From UBA3871 sp041797745 (GTDB taxonomy: Bacteria > Bacillota > Clostridia > Peptostreptococcales > Anaerovoracaceae), in the NCBI GenBank assembly GCA_041797745.1, contig JBHBZU010000002.1, positions 1 to 54,691 on the forward strand: DNA of 54,691 nucleotides, in the 5' to 3' direction. Under the pieces are notes generated by a model, which worked only from the letters and a program-made list of their open reading frames with translations, was not told the DNA's origin and did no database searches. The position numbers and the translations under genes were made by a program. Positions 42,601-51,344 of this stretch are shown here, in pieces; position 1 is the first letter of the stretch, and each line of letters begins with the position of its first letter.

Positions 42601-43308
42601 GAGAGACTTTCCTACGAATATCCTTATACGGCAGACAGTCAAATAAAGGCTAAGTATTCGGTAAGCGAATTGAATAATGAAAGGGAAGCTGCACCGATTT
42701 TCATAGCGGTACCGGAAAAACTGGATACGGTCAAAAGAAAACCTTTCGGTTTAGAGGAAGAGGATGTATTGTCAGACAATGCCATGTACCTTACCGCAGC
42801 CGAAAAGGGAACGCTGTATCATCTGATATTATCGAAGCTGGACTTTTCGGATTTGGACAGCTGTTCCCCTGAAAAACTGCTTAAGACTATGGTGGAAACG
42901 GGGAAAGTGCGCAGAGAAGAAGCGGAGGCAATTTCCTTAAAGAATATTGATAACTTCTTAAAATCGGATTTGGCAAAAAGAGTTTCGCTTGCTGAAAAGC
43001 AGGGTAAAATATATAAGGAAATGCCCTTTACCTTGAGAACTGTTCACGAAAGCAGGGAAATTTTGGTACAGGGAATTATTGACTGTTGTTTTGAGGAAAT
43101 TGGAGAAAACGGTGAAAAGTACTTTGTGCTACTTGACTACAAGTCCAATTTCGTTTCCGAAAAAAGTGAAGAGGTTTATGAATCTTTCCGACGTATGTAT
43201 CGCAGGCAGATAGACTTGTATGAAGAGGCGTTGGAAAAAATCTGCGGGATTCCGGTAAAGGAACGCTATCTCTTTATGCTGAATACGGGAGATACCTTGA
43301 GTATTTAG
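39676..43308 (+). CDS. addA: ATP-dependent helicase/nuclease subunit A (AddA)
   Basis: A 1210-aa UvrD-like helicase joined to a C-terminal PD-(D/E)XK nuclease. Walker A is AAAAGSGKTA (21-30), KFIFVDEYQDSNELQDALI carries Walker B, GDVKQSIYRFRQAEPALF, NYRSKKSVI and VRLMTIHKSKGLEFPVVLV are later helicase motifs. Nuclease residues fit D1136 (GIIDCCF), D1154 and K1156 (LLDYKSN). AddAB repairs double-strand breaks and degrades foreign linear DNA. The partner addB, usually just upstream, is absent here; the upstream gene is the flippase. Confidence 0.95.
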   Translation: MRFNEKQQEAINHSKPNLLVAAAAGSGKTAVLVERVTRLILEGEASIDEMLVVTFTKAAASGMKEKIVKSVRKRIRQDGENGNLAGVERLKHQLALMPEADISTFDSFAQKIVRENFQVIDVDPAVRVGDENKIKLISNQALDLLLRQELEDGQADFLAFMDAYADLKSLESVKKMISDFYTKIRALDNPFGFFEAAVKRLDCSTEDFFKSPAMDTLICDLSDKTHNITELTDRAEKIVSEPKLAGIRAKLEPELNAFRAVKAATEEFKTAFDDYRNGRKESISEEFNRLKDSFITASGLGVRLVATNDCKAEYEEIKEELKSFRDGYKGAVKSCVNVFFYQDFEDSIAEIKYTYEYAKTFYDLVLKYDRLFYQLKTEKNMLDFNDFMHLALKALENEDIAEQYRQRFKFIFVDEYQDSNELQDALISRLSTGDNVFMVGDVKQSIYRFRQAEPALFKDRYHKYKNLNDGGAVIDLNCNYRSKKSVIDSTNEVFRQVMEGYDIDAELKRGNTYEGKYRYGTEIYLVNQTQDSAFREESSEDETFEEVFKKDELEALELIKLIKNTMKKGTMIPYLEGSEYKERPISYRDIVILRSSTKDISDTFKKIFEEQGIPLFAEQNDGYFETIEVEIFLNLLKIIDNTRQDVPLISVLFSSIFGFTAQDLAEIRVAKKGREYAFYDAFFACAGADSEPVRASKELCNKCNAAWQRILGWKEDALMMPLTDLIWKLYRETGYYLYIGALPRGQQRQTNLRLLVQKAQEFSETSSGIYAFLSEIDAIKNRKIPVPPANTLGENANAVRLMTIHKSKGLEFPVVLVTGLHKQLKNNDRSGKLSFNKRLGIGLPIVDTELSMEKNTILSSLIELQNNLEEMQERQRLLYVAFTRAVDWLILCGVVKDYDKLREEWERLQPMDNIRALEAKTYLDLIMPALMNKCQLTIENPQSLDFALEKEVKEKAVSLKQQLDSKDIKVRKEISERLSYEYPYTADSQIKAKYSVSELNNEREAAPIFIAVPEKLDTVKRKPFGLEEEDVLSDNAMYLTAAEKGTLYHLILSKLDFSDLDSCSPEKLLKTMVETGKVRREEAEAISLKNIDNFLKSDLAKRVSLAEKQGKIYKEMPFTLRTVHESREILVQGIIDCCFEEIGENGEKYFVLLDYKSNFVSEKSEEVYESFRRMYRRQIDLYEEALEKICGIPVKERYLFMLNTGDTLSI

Positions 43309-43327
43309 TAAAGAAAGAGAAAATATT

Positions 43328-45706
43328 ATGGACATGGAATTAAGTATTACAGATACGAGGTGTAGTATGACTCTTAAAGAGTTAGGTATTGGAGAAAGTG
43401 CGATTGTCACCGTTGTTGGTGGTGAGGGTTCATTAAGACAGCATTTTTTAGATATGGGATTGATTCCGGGTGTAAAAGTGACGCTCATGAAATATGCACC
43501 TATGGGAGACCCTATGCAGCTGCTAATCAGAGGCTATGAGCTTACCTTAAGATTGGCGGATGCGGAAAAGATTGAGGTGAAAGCCACAGACCTGAAAGAA
43601 GAGTCAAAGCCCACACCCGTTAATCGTCTATGCCATCCGGGTTTAGGCGAAGACGGTATCTTTCATGAGAAAGAGGGGGAAAATCTTCTCCCCAAAGAAA
43701 CTCAGCTTTCTTTTGCCCTTGCGGGAAATCAGAACTGCGGTAAGACTACACTTTTTAACCAGCTGACAGGCTCTAATCAGCATGTGGGAAATTTTCCGGG
43801 AGTTACAGTGGATCAAAAATCCGGCGGTATCAAAGGATATCCGGATACCAAGGTTACAGATTTGCCCGGCATTTATTCTCTTTCCCCATACAGTGCAGAA
43901 GAGATTGTTTCAAGAAAATTTATTTTAGAGGAGCAGCCCAACTGTATTATCAATATTGTTGACGCTACCAATATAGAAAGAAACCTATATCTTTCCTTAC
44001 AGCTTATGGAACTGGGAGTGCCGATGGTTTTGGCACTGAATATGATGGATGAGGTTCGCGGTAACGGCGGTACGGTTTACATCAACCAGATGGAGCAGTT
44101 GCTTGGAATCCCTGTGGTTCCAATTTCAGCCTCTAAAAATGAGGGTGTAGACGAGCTGATAAAGCATGCCGTGCATATTGCCAAGTATCAGGAAATACCT
44201 GCGGTAACGGACTTTTGTGATAAAAGTCGTCATGACGGTGCAGTACATAGAGCACTTCACGGTATTATGCAGCTTGTGGAAGACCACGCCGAGTCTGCCG
44301 ACATTCCTTTGAGGTTTGCCGCCAGCAAGATTATTGAGGGCGACGAAGCTCTGATTGAGGCATTAAAGCTGACCCAAAATGAAAAGGAAATGATAGACCA
44401 TATCGTCATTCAGATGGAAGAAGAATGTGGACTTGACAGGGCGGCAGCCATCGCAGATATGCGATTTGCTTTTATTCAGAGCGTGTGCGACAGGTGCGTT
44501 GTAAAACCTGCGGAAAGCAAGGAACATCGCAGATCAAGGAAGATTGACGAGTTCCTTACAGGGAAATATACTGCAATTCCGGCTTTTGTCGGAATCATGG
44601 TGATAGTTTTTTGGCTTACTTTCAACGTAATCGGAGCTTGGGGGCAGTCTGCTCTGGAAAATTTGGTCGGCAGTGTCACGGAAGCGTTAAACGGGGTTCT
44701 AATTTCTGCCGGAGTGCAGGAAACTATTCGCTCCTTGGTGATAGACGGTGCATGTGCCGGCGTTGGAAGCGTTATTTCATTCATACCCTTTATCGTTACT
44801 TTGTTCTTTTTCCTGTCTTTACTTGAGGACAGCGGATATATGGCAAGAGTAGCATTTGTAATGGACAAACTTTTAAGAAAAATAGGGCTTTCAGGGCGGA
44901 GTATAGTGCCTATGCTAATCGGCTTCGGATGCTCCGTTCCGGCTATCATGGCAAGTCGCACGCTTCCAAGTGAAAGAGACCGTAAGATGACAATTATGAT
45001 GACTCCTTTCATGAGTTGTACGGCAAAGCTCCCGATTTATAGCTTTATCACAACCACTTTCTTTCCAAGATATAGCGGAATGATTATGGTGTTGCTTTAC
45101 TTTGGCGGTATTCTGACAGGGGTTCTCATGGCGCTTGTTTCAAAGAATACAGCCTTTAAGGGAGAAGCGGTGCCTTTCGTAATGGAGCTTCCTACATACA
45201 GGCTCCCCGGTGCGAAAAATGTAGGACATTTGCTTTGGGATAAGGCGAAAGACTTTATTCAGAGAGCCTTTACGGTTATCTTCCTTGCCTCCATTGTGGT
45301 TTGGTTTTTACAGACCTTTAGCTTCAATATGAATCCTGTAAGCGATTCAGCGGAAAGTATGCTGGCAACTATTTCGGGAGCCATAGCACCTATATTCAGG
45401 CTTCACGGGTTTGGAGATTGGAGAGTGGTTACCGCTTTGGTGGCGGGCTTTATGGCTAAAGAAAATGTGGTATCTATACTAACAGTTCTGTTTGGAACAT
45501 CTGTGGCGCTTACCGACGTAATGTCAAAGGGTGCAGCGGTGGGATTTTTAGTATTTTGTTTATTATATACACCTTGCGTTGCGGCAATTGCAGCGGTTAA
45601 AAGGGAATTAGGCGGGAAATGGGCTACTTTGATGGTACTGTTACAGTGCGTTATAGCGTGGCTGGTATCACTTGTAGCGGTTATTGTGATAGGAGGTATT
45701 ATATGA
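43328..45706 (+). CDS. feoB: FeoA-FeoB fusion, ferrous iron transporter
   Basis: A 792-aa membrane GTPase importing Fe(II). Residues 14-88 form a FeoA SH3-like domain (MTLKELGIGESAIVTVVGGE and RQHFLDMGLIPGVKVTLMKY), followed by the G domain with GNQNCGKT at 133-140 and DLPGIYSL, a helical part and the two Gate regions with about eight membrane segments. The start at 43328 has a weak site; an inner ATG at 43367 with gaggtg gives the usual FeoA opening and is an alternative. The last codons overlap a small Cys-rich gene. Confidence 0.93.
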   Translation: MDMELSITDTRCSMTLKELGIGESAIVTVVGGEGSLRQHFLDMGLIPGVKVTLMKYAPMGDPMQLLIRGYELTLRLADAEKIEVKATDLKEESKPTPVNRLCHPGLGEDGIFHEKEGENLLPKETQLSFALAGNQNCGKTTLFNQLTGSNQHVGNFPGVTVDQKSGGIKGYPDTKVTDLPGIYSLSPYSAEEIVSRKFILEEQPNCIINIVDATNIERNLYLSLQLMELGVPMVLALNMMDEVRGNGGTVYINQMEQLLGIPVVPISASKNEGVDELIKHAVHIAKYQEIPAVTDFCDKSRHDGAVHRALHGIMQLVEDHAESADIPLRFAASKIIEGDEALIEALKLTQNEKEMIDHIVIQMEEECGLDRAAAIADMRFAFIQSVCDRCVVKPAESKEHRRSRKIDEFLTGKYTAIPAFVGIMVIVFWLTFNVIGAWGQSALENLVGSVTEALNGVLISAGVQETIRSLVIDGACAGVGSVISFIPFIVTLFFFLSLLEDSGYMARVAFVMDKLLRKIGLSGRSIVPMLIGFGCSVPAIMASRTLPSERDRKMTIMMTPFMSCTAKLPIYSFITTTFFPRYSGMIMVLLYFGGILTGVLMALVSKNTAFKGEAVPFVMELPTYRLPGAKNVGHLLWDKAKDFIQRAFTVIFLASIVVWFLQTFSFNMNPVSDSAESMLATISGAIAPIFRLHGFGDWRVVTALVAGFMAKENVVSILTVLFGTSVALTDVMSKGAAVGFLVFCLLYTPCVAAIAAVKRELGGKWATLMVLLQCVIAWLVSLVAVIVIGGII

Positions 45707-45897
45707 ATTTTGCCAGTGTGATTGTATTGATTATTATTGTGGTCTGTGCGGTTATTGCGGGAAAAGGGGCTTCTGCCAACGGTTCTTGTGGCAGCTGTTC
45801 TTCCTGCGGTAAATCAGGAAGTTGTCCGGCAGCAAAGATGGCTGAAAATCTGGAAAAGGAAAAACTGGAGAAAACAGAAAGCAATAGCGATGAATAG
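45703..45897 (+). CDS. FeoB-associated Cys-rich membrane protein
   Basis: A 64-aa protein with one membrane helix (about 5-20), then NGSCGSCSSCGKSGSCP with four cysteines, and a charged tail. This is the layout of the FeoB-associated Cys-rich proteins found after feoB, thought to aid iron delivery or regulation. ATG overlaps the feoB stop by 4 nt (ATGA), with ataggaggtatt as the ribosome site. Confidence 0.9.
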   Translation: MNFASVIVLIIIVVCAVIAGKGASANGSCGSCSSCGKSGSCPAAKMAENLEKEKLEKTESNSDE

Positions 45898-45910
45898 TGA
45901 TTGAAAATAT

Positions 45911-45954
45911 GGATTTTGGACAATTTATACTGATAGTCCAAAATCCTTTATTTT
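45911..45954 (+). terminator. Terminator after the feo operon
   Basis: ggattttggac pairs with gtccaaaatcc, an 11-bp stem with a 14-nt loop, followed by T-rich sequence. Confidence 0.8.
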
Positions 45955-45998
45955 ATGCCAATTTCATTAAATTTCAGGGGAAATATTATCAAGAAACA

Positions 45999-46028
45999 TT
46001 GAAATATTATTGAAACTTATGATATACT
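45999..46028 (+). promoter_or_regulatory. Promoter of the HD-GYP operon
   Basis: TTGAAA at 45999-46004, an 18-nt spacer, and TATACT at 46023-46028. A sigma-A promoter is favoured over sigma-D, since no CCGATA-type box was seen. Confidence 0.6.
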
Positions 46029-46065
46029 AACGAAGTATGTAAGATAATATAGGGAGAATGTTTTT

Positions 46066-47139
46066 ATGCGATTTATACCAGTTGATTGTATGAGTGTGGG
46101 CATGATTGTAGGAGAGAATCTTTACAATCAGACAGGCGACCTGCTTCTTTCCAGAGGCACGGCGCTCACACCTGAATTTATATCAGCAATAGAGAGACTA
46201 AAGTACAACGGTATATATATAGAAGACGACTTATCTAAAGATATTGACGTAATAAATATAGTCAGTGATAGAAAGCGCGCAAATATAGTTAAGGGTATCA
46301 AGGGTGCTTTTAAGGAACTGGGCAGAGGTACGCCCAATGCCAGACAGACTTTAGAGGCTGCCAAATCAAAGATAGAAGATATCGTAGATGAAATTTGCAA
46401 AAATCCGGACCTCATGATTAACATGGTTGACATGAAAGTTTTTGATGATTACACTTACTATCATTCAGTAAACGTGGCAATTTTATCTATTGTTATAGGT
46501 GTAGCATTAGGCTTGGATAGAGGTGAACTCTGTAACTTGGGTTACGGGGCTTTGCTTCATGATATCGGTAAGGTTTTTATTGATAAAGCCTTACTTAATA
46601 AAAAAGAAAAATTGACAGATGAAGAGTTTCGAATTTTGAAAGAACATTCATTATTGGGCTACGAACATATTAAGCAGGGTTTTGGTGTATCAAAATCTTC
46701 CTGCATGGCTATTTTGGATCACCACGAGAGATATTCCGGCGGTGGATATCCAAACGGCACCAAAGGAGAAGAAATTTCTTTGTACGGGCGCATTATTTCA
46801 GTAGCTGACGTATATGACGCCTTGACTTCGGACAGACCGTATAGAAAGGCTATGATTCCGGCAGAAGCCATAGAGTATATCATGGCTTCAACGGAAGTTC
46901 TCTTTGACCCGAAGATTGTGGCTGTTTTTGTAAAGAAGATTGCACCTTATCCTGTGGGAACCTGCGTAAAGCTTTCCAACGGACTTGTGGGAATTGTTCT
47001 TGAGAACAGAGAGGAACTGTGTTTGAGACCTAGACTCCGTATTTTCAGGGATGAAACCGGTTATTTAGATGAACCTTATGTCATTGATTTGGCGGATTTT
47101 GAGTCCTTAAATCTTACTATTGTTGAAGTTGTAGCCTAG
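46066..47139 (+). CDS. HD-GYP domain protein (putative c-di-GMP phosphodiesterase)
   Basis: A 357-aa protein. Residues 125-300 are an HD-GYP domain: H133 (YYHSVNVAIL), HDIGK (165-169), H194, HHERYSGGGYPNG (219-231, including the GYP) and SVADVYDALTSDRPYR. HD-GYP enzymes degrade c-di-GMP. The N-terminal 110 residues are helical and fit a DUF3391-like input. The C-terminal 60 residues are beta-rich. No transmembrane segment, so cytoplasmic. It is followed at 16 nt by a J-domain/GGDEF-like gene in the same operon, near flagellar genes. Confidence 0.92.
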   Translation: MRFIPVDCMSVGMIVGENLYNQTGDLLLSRGTALTPEFISAIERLKYNGIYIEDDLSKDIDVINIVSDRKRANIVKGIKGAFKELGRGTPNARQTLEAAKSKIEDIVDEICKNPDLMINMVDMKVFDDYTYYHSVNVAILSIVIGVALGLDRGELCNLGYGALLHDIGKVFIDKALLNKKEKLTDEEFRILKEHSLLGYEHIKQGFGVSKSSCMAILDHHERYSGGGYPNGTKGEEISLYGRIISVADVYDALTSDRPYRKAMIPAEAIEYIMASTEVLFDPKIVAVFVKKIAPYPVGTCVKLSNGLVGIVLENREELCLRPRLRIFRDETGYLDEPYVIDLADFESLNLTIVEVVA

Positions 47140-47155
47140 TTGAAAGGGGCATATA

Positions 47156-48289
47156 ATGAACCGATTTACCGATTATTATAAGGTGATGCAAATTCATTAT
47201 GAAGCGGATAGCAAAATGATAGAATCGGCTTACAAATGCCTTTGTAAGCTTTATCATCCGGATGTAAATTCGGCTGCCGACGCGGCAAAGCGCATGCAAG
47301 AGATAAATGAAGCATACTCCGTATTAAAAGACCCATTTAAAAGGACTGAATATCACAAAGAATGGAAGAAAATGACTACTAGATCCACTTCTTCCATATT
47401 GAACGAGGCTGATTATCGTACAGAGCTTGCCAAGACAGTGCTTGATGAGTTTTTCAGAGATATGATTACTGAATCTTGGGAGTCCGCTTATTCTAAACTT
47501 ACTGAAATAGATCACAACAACGTTCCCCTTTCGGATTTTGTAGAGTGGAAGATTGCGGTGGCAAAGCTCCATAAGATTGCGGATTATTCCATTAAGTATG
47601 AAAAGAGCTTTAAAAACTGCGACTACGGCGGTTTGGTATTTCAGGAAATTTTGCTTTTCACCGTGGATATGACTATTATGGAGATTGCCACAGGGCAGAT
47701 TTCTCATGAGAAAAGCAAGAAATACATGGCTTATGTAAACAACTCTTGGAAGATGTGCCTCGGCTATGCGGACTTAAAACCGGTCATAGCGAAGTTTAAC
47801 TACTTCTCCATGCTTAAGGCTAAAAGTGTTCAAACTGACAGAGTTCCTATGTTGAACTACTATGAACTTTTAGAACAGGCAAAGCGAGAGCTTGCAAGAT
47901 TTAGAAGATATGGCAATCCTATTACTTTGGTCATAGTGACTGTCAAACCGAAACCCAGCGACATGGTGGTATCGGAAGAGTCTTACCTTGAAAAATGTAT
48001 GTCTTTTGTCAGCAAGGTTATGTGTGAAACTCTGCGAAAGACTGATATCGTTGGAAGATATCATGAGTCCTCATTCGCACTCATCCTTACGGAAACCTCT
48101 ATTTCAGCAGGTAAAGATGTAATGAGTAAGATTCTTCAAAAGGCACATCGCCCTAAAAATCTCAATTACAGTCTTACAGCAGCTTGCACAGATTGTAAAA
48201 GTGACGCTCCCGCAGAGGATATATTAAAGGCGGCTCTTCGTAAGGCTTCCCCTGAAAAAATCAAAAATGAACTGACATATTTCTTATAA
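47156..48289 (+). CDS. J-domain protein with degenerate C-terminal GGDEF domain
   Basis: A 377-aa protein. Residues 5-70 are a J-domain (DYYKVMQIHYEADSKMIESA, HPD at 34-36, NEAYSVLKDPFKR). Residues 75-230 are a helical region I do not recognise. Residues 235-335 have the shape of a GGDEF domain: LLEQAKRELARFRRYGNPITLVIVTV, then LRKTDIVGRYHESSFALILTET, where GGDEF is replaced by HESSF (303-307). It should not make c-di-GMP but could bind nucleotide. The J-domain would call on DnaK. It starts after aaaggggcat, 16 nt after the HD-GYP gene. Confidence 0.78.
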   Translation: MNRFTDYYKVMQIHYEADSKMIESAYKCLCKLYHPDVNSAADAAKRMQEINEAYSVLKDPFKRTEYHKEWKKMTTRSTSSILNEADYRTELAKTVLDEFFRDMITESWESAYSKLTEIDHNNVPLSDFVEWKIAVAKLHKIADYSIKYEKSFKNCDYGGLVFQEILLFTVDMTIMEIATGQISHEKSKKYMAYVNNSWKMCLGYADLKPVIAKFNYFSMLKAKSVQTDRVPMLNYYELLEQAKRELARFRRYGNPITLVIVTVKPKPSDMVVSEESYLEKCMSFVSKVMCETLRKTDIVGRYHESSFALILTETSISAGKDVMSKILQKAHRPKNLNYSLTAACTDCKSDAPAEDILKAALRKASPEKIKNELTYFL

Positions 48290-48298
48290 AGTTAAAGT

Positions 48299-48340
48299 AA
48301 CAGGGTATCTGCTAAAAAGCAAATACCCTGTTAAATTTTT
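48299..48340. terminator. Bidirectional terminator between J-domain gene and flagellar operon
   Basis: aacagggtat pairs with ataccctgtt around a 14-nt loop, followed by aaattttt. It lies between convergent genes and can serve both. Confidence 0.85.
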
Positions 48341-48348
48341 AGGTATAA

Positions 48349-48747
48349 CTATTTTTTTGTATCCAGACGAACGCCGGTCACTTGAGTATCTCCTATGGCA
48401 TAGGCATTGAGGATAATATCTCCGTTTTTCTGAGCCTCCATCCCCTTTAGAGCAACAGCCTGTTCCTCTTTTATACGAGCGATGACATCCTGCTCAAACC
48501 CCAATATTAACTGGACTTTGGCGTTAATCTTATTGCGCTGTCCCTCATTCAGTTGGGAATCAAATTGAGCTCTATTATCGGCTTCCAACGCATTAATAGC
48601 TTCGATTACTTCTATTCGCTTGTTGCCGAGCTCTTCAAAGGCTTCCCATTGATCCTGATTGATACTGCTCATTATATTTTCAGAGCATTCAAGCAGTTGA
48701 GAAAGCAGCTGCATTTTCTTGTTGTAATATTCGGTAGCGTTCTGCAT
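48349..48747 (-). CDS. FliT-like flagellar protein
   Basis: A 132-aa mostly helical protein, with early helices (YYNKKMQLLSQLLECSENIM, then WEAFEELGNKRIEVIEAINALE) like those of FliT-type export chaperones for FliD. Sequence similarity is weak, and the call leans on position as the last gene of the fliD-fliS unit. The C-terminal 20 residues are not helical. It begins 33 nt after fliS. Confidence 0.6.
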   Translation of the reverse strand: MQNATEYYNKKMQLLSQLLECSENIMSSINQDQWEAFEELGNKRIEVIEAINALEADNRAQFDSQLNEGQRNKINAKVQLILGFEQDVIARIKEEQAVALKGMEAQKNGDIILNAYAIGDTQVTGVRLDTKK

Positions 48748-48779
48748 TAGTCTGTCCTTTCAGGGATGTATTCTATGGG

Positions 48780-49172
48780 CTAACCCACTGATCTCTTTTC
48801 AGAACGTGCAATCTTATCCGCCTCTCTGAAAGCGTCTTTCAGAGTATCGAGAATACCTGCCAGTCTCTTAAGAGTCTTGATATCCTTGTCCATCAGAGCT
48901 TTACCGAGTTCGTCGTTAACGAAGAGGTAAATGTCTGCGAGGTTGATAGAAATAGCATAATTCATGTCAAGAGAATTACGTAGGGTAGAAACAATCTTCT
49001 GTGCTTTAGAAACACAGTTAAATGCACCGACTGCGTCCTGCTTTTCGGTAAGTAAAATGGAGAAGTTAATCTGTTTAGACGCTTCTTCAAATAATTTGAC
49101 GAGAATTTCGCCCTTTGTTAATGTCTGTAATGATTGATTCTTGTAAATCTGATATGGGTTGCTGTATTGCAT
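48780..49172 (-). CDS. fliS: Flagellar export chaperone FliS
   Basis: A 130-aa four-helix protein that keeps flagellin unpolymerised until export. The opening QYSNPYQIYKNQSLQTLTKG and the block LVKLFEEASKQI are characteristic of FliS. Length fits. It lies between fliD and the fliT-like gene on the same strand. Confidence 0.93.
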   Translation of the reverse strand: MQYSNPYQIYKNQSLQTLTKGEILVKLFEEASKQINFSILLTEKQDAVGAFNCVSKAQKIVSTLRNSLDMNYAISINLADIYLFVNDELGKALMDKDIKTLKRLAGILDTLKDAFREADKIARSEKRSVG

Positions 49173-49268
49173 ATTGTCACATCCTTGTTTAAATTTGCGT
49201 AGCTACGCCTCTAAGTCACTTTCTATAATATATTAACCGTTTATTAATCGGTTAGTACCGTAATTTTA

Positions 49269-51263
49269 TCAGCCTGATGTATAGTTGGAAATTATGGTTG
49301 AGTAACTGTTCATCTTGCTAACCAAAGTTTCCAAAGCTGAAAACTTGTTCCACCAGTATTTCTGGCGTTGTTCCAACTTAACTTTCAAGCTTTCGATATG
49401 CTCCTTAATGGAGTTGATGTTGTCGGTAATAGTATTTTCGCCGTCGGAGCGAGTGTTGCCGATACCCGCCTTTTCAATCAGGGAGCCTCTGGAGCCCTTA
49501 ACTCCTGTGGTCTTGATTGCGTCGTCGAAAGTCTTTGCCATTGCTTTACCGAAGCCGCCGTCACCTAAGAAAAATTCTTTAACTTGAGAAGAGCTGTTGG
49601 CAAGAGCCTTATCCAATTTTTCTTCATTTATGGTGAGTTTACCGTTTTGATTGTATCCTGCGGATTCAATACCCATCTGGTAAAAAGCGAAGCCGTTGTG
49701 GGACTGATACATAAGTGAACTTAACTTTGAGGAAAGGGTATTGAGTGTGCTGTCATTGTAGAGAACTCCTGCTTTTGCCTTTTCTTCCCACTGTTCAATC
49801 TGTTTGTCCGTCATCTCCGCCTTTTGAGCATCGGTAAGCGGTGCATAGTCTTTGTTACGTTTTTCAGTTCTAGCCTTATTTATGGACTCAACCATTTCGT
49901 TGTAGTCATTGACAAAGTTTGTAACCAAATCCTTTAATGAAGAAGTATCCGTAGTCATGGTAATTTTTGTTTCTGCGGAAGTAACTTCATTTAGGGAGAT
50001 GAATACACCGTTTACTTCGATATTTGAATTGGAACTTCTTTCAACTCTGACACCGTCTACGTTGAAAACCGCATTGGTTCCGTCCGTAGAAACAGCAGTC
50101 GCACCTGTGAGACCTAAAGCCTCAAGGAAGTTTCCTTTTGTATCGGAAAGGTTAATCTTGCTGCCTGCACCTAAAGCTGTGGAGGTCATGGTAAATCTGT
50201 CTGTAACCTCTGAATAGGAGATTTGAACTCCCGCTTTGGAGTTGTTGATTTCATTCATAACATCACGCAGAGAGGTGTTGGTTTTAGCAGAGAACTTAAC
50301 GCCGTTTATTTCAAAATCATAGGATTCATAAACGCTAGGCTCCCCACCCTCAGTAACAGGCGCTTCAGTAAATTCTGTACCGCCTGTAAGGGCAGTGCCG
50401 AAAGCTCCTGACATGAGAGAAATCTGCTTGTTGACGTTAATCTTATTGCTGCTGCCGTTGGCAATTCCAAGTTCATTCAGTGGAGCCTGATCGCTGTTTA
50501 CTGCGTATATGCTTATGCCTGAAGAAGAGGCTGTATCAATGGCAAGCTTGCCCTCACCGTTAATGGATATGGAAGTTCGTCCCTTGCCGAAAGCTGTATC
50601 CAACTTGTTTTGCAGAGCTCTCGCAAGAGAGTCGGCTGTAGGAGAAGCTGCATTTCCGTCGGCATCCTTGAACGCGTCTTCGACGAAAGCTTCGTCCATG
50701 CTGATTACTTTAGTGGAGCCGTCAAGGGTGACAGAAAGATTCTTGCCAACCAGTCTGCCAATTACTGTATTTTCTAAATTATTTATATCGCTATAGTCAT
50801 CCGCAGCCATAGCAGCTCTAAGGTCTACCGTACCTGCGATGGAACCTGAAACCTTGCCGCTTTTAACAGTAGCGCCTGTGGCTAACTGTTCTACGCTGTT
50901 AATAACAAAATTGTTTGCTAAAGTATTTGCGTTAGTTGTAACCTTAACCGCGGTGGAAGAGGCAGTTGCTGTGATAGTATTAAAAGATGACGACTTTCTG
51001 ATATCTGTCTTCGAGAGTGAGTCAAGATATTTCCCTTGGAAAGACTGCATTTTGATAATAATATCTCTATAAGCGGTCTGCTGCCACTGCAATTTCTGAA
51101 TTTGCTGATTTTGCTTATTTATTTTTGCCTGTTCTGTACTGGTTAGTTGTTCGACTAAAGTATCTGTGTCAATACCTGTAGCCAGTCCGCCAACACCGTT
51201 TACTCCTGTAAGTTTGGAAGTAGCGGATGTGGTTCCTGAATTTGTTGGGTTTACTGCTGCCAT
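49269..51263 (-). CDS. fliD: Flagellar hook-associated protein 2, filament cap (FliD)
   Basis: A 664-aa protein that caps the growing flagellum. The N-terminal VGGLATGIDTDTLVEQLTS is the classic FliD opening, and the N-terminal region carries coiled-coil residues (QLTSTEQAKINKQNQQIQKL, about 40-60). The C-terminal KEHIESLKVKLEQRQKYWWN and FSALETLVSKMNSYS blocks are the family's end helices. The middle 120-480 is variable. It starts after aggaggagaaa. A sigma-D promoter lies about 80 nt upstream of the start. First gene of the fliD-fliS-fliT-like operon. Confidence 0.95.
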   Translation of the reverse strand: MAAVNPTNSGTTSATSKLTGVNGVGGLATGIDTDTLVEQLTSTEQAKINKQNQQIQKLQWQQTAYRDIIIKMQSFQGKYLDSLSKTDIRKSSSFNTITATASSTAVKVTTNANTLANNFVINSVEQLATGATVKSGKVSGSIAGTVDLRAAMAADDYSDINNLENTVIGRLVGKNLSVTLDGSTKVISMDEAFVEDAFKDADGNAASPTADSLARALQNKLDTAFGKGRTSISINGEGKLAIDTASSSGISIYAVNSDQAPLNELGIANGSSNKINVNKQISLMSGAFGTALTGGTEFTEAPVTEGGEPSVYESYDFEINGVKFSAKTNTSLRDVMNEINNSKAGVQISYSEVTDRFTMTSTALGAGSKINLSDTKGNFLEALGLTGATAVSTDGTNAVFNVDGVRVERSSNSNIEVNGVFISLNEVTSAETKITMTTDTSSLKDLVTNFVNDYNEMVESINKARTEKRNKDYAPLTDAQKAEMTDKQIEQWEEKAKAGVLYNDSTLNTLSSKLSSLMYQSHNGFAFYQMGIESAGYNQNGKLTINEEKLDKALANSSSQVKEFFLGDGGFGKAMAKTFDDAIKTTGVKGSRGSLIEKAGIGNTRSDGENTITDNINSIKEHIESLKVKLEQRQKYWWNKFSALETLVSKMNSYSTIISNYTSG

Positions 51264-51344
51264 TTTCTCCTCCTTGATTCTATGGATACGTTAAATGGTC
51301 TGTGTTTAATCTCTAATATTTCTTCTTAAATATTCTCACATATA

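Noticed and set aside
44476..45012. 178-aa ORF opposite feoB
   Set aside because: Shadow frame over the membrane part of FeoB; hydrophobic by reverse complement only.
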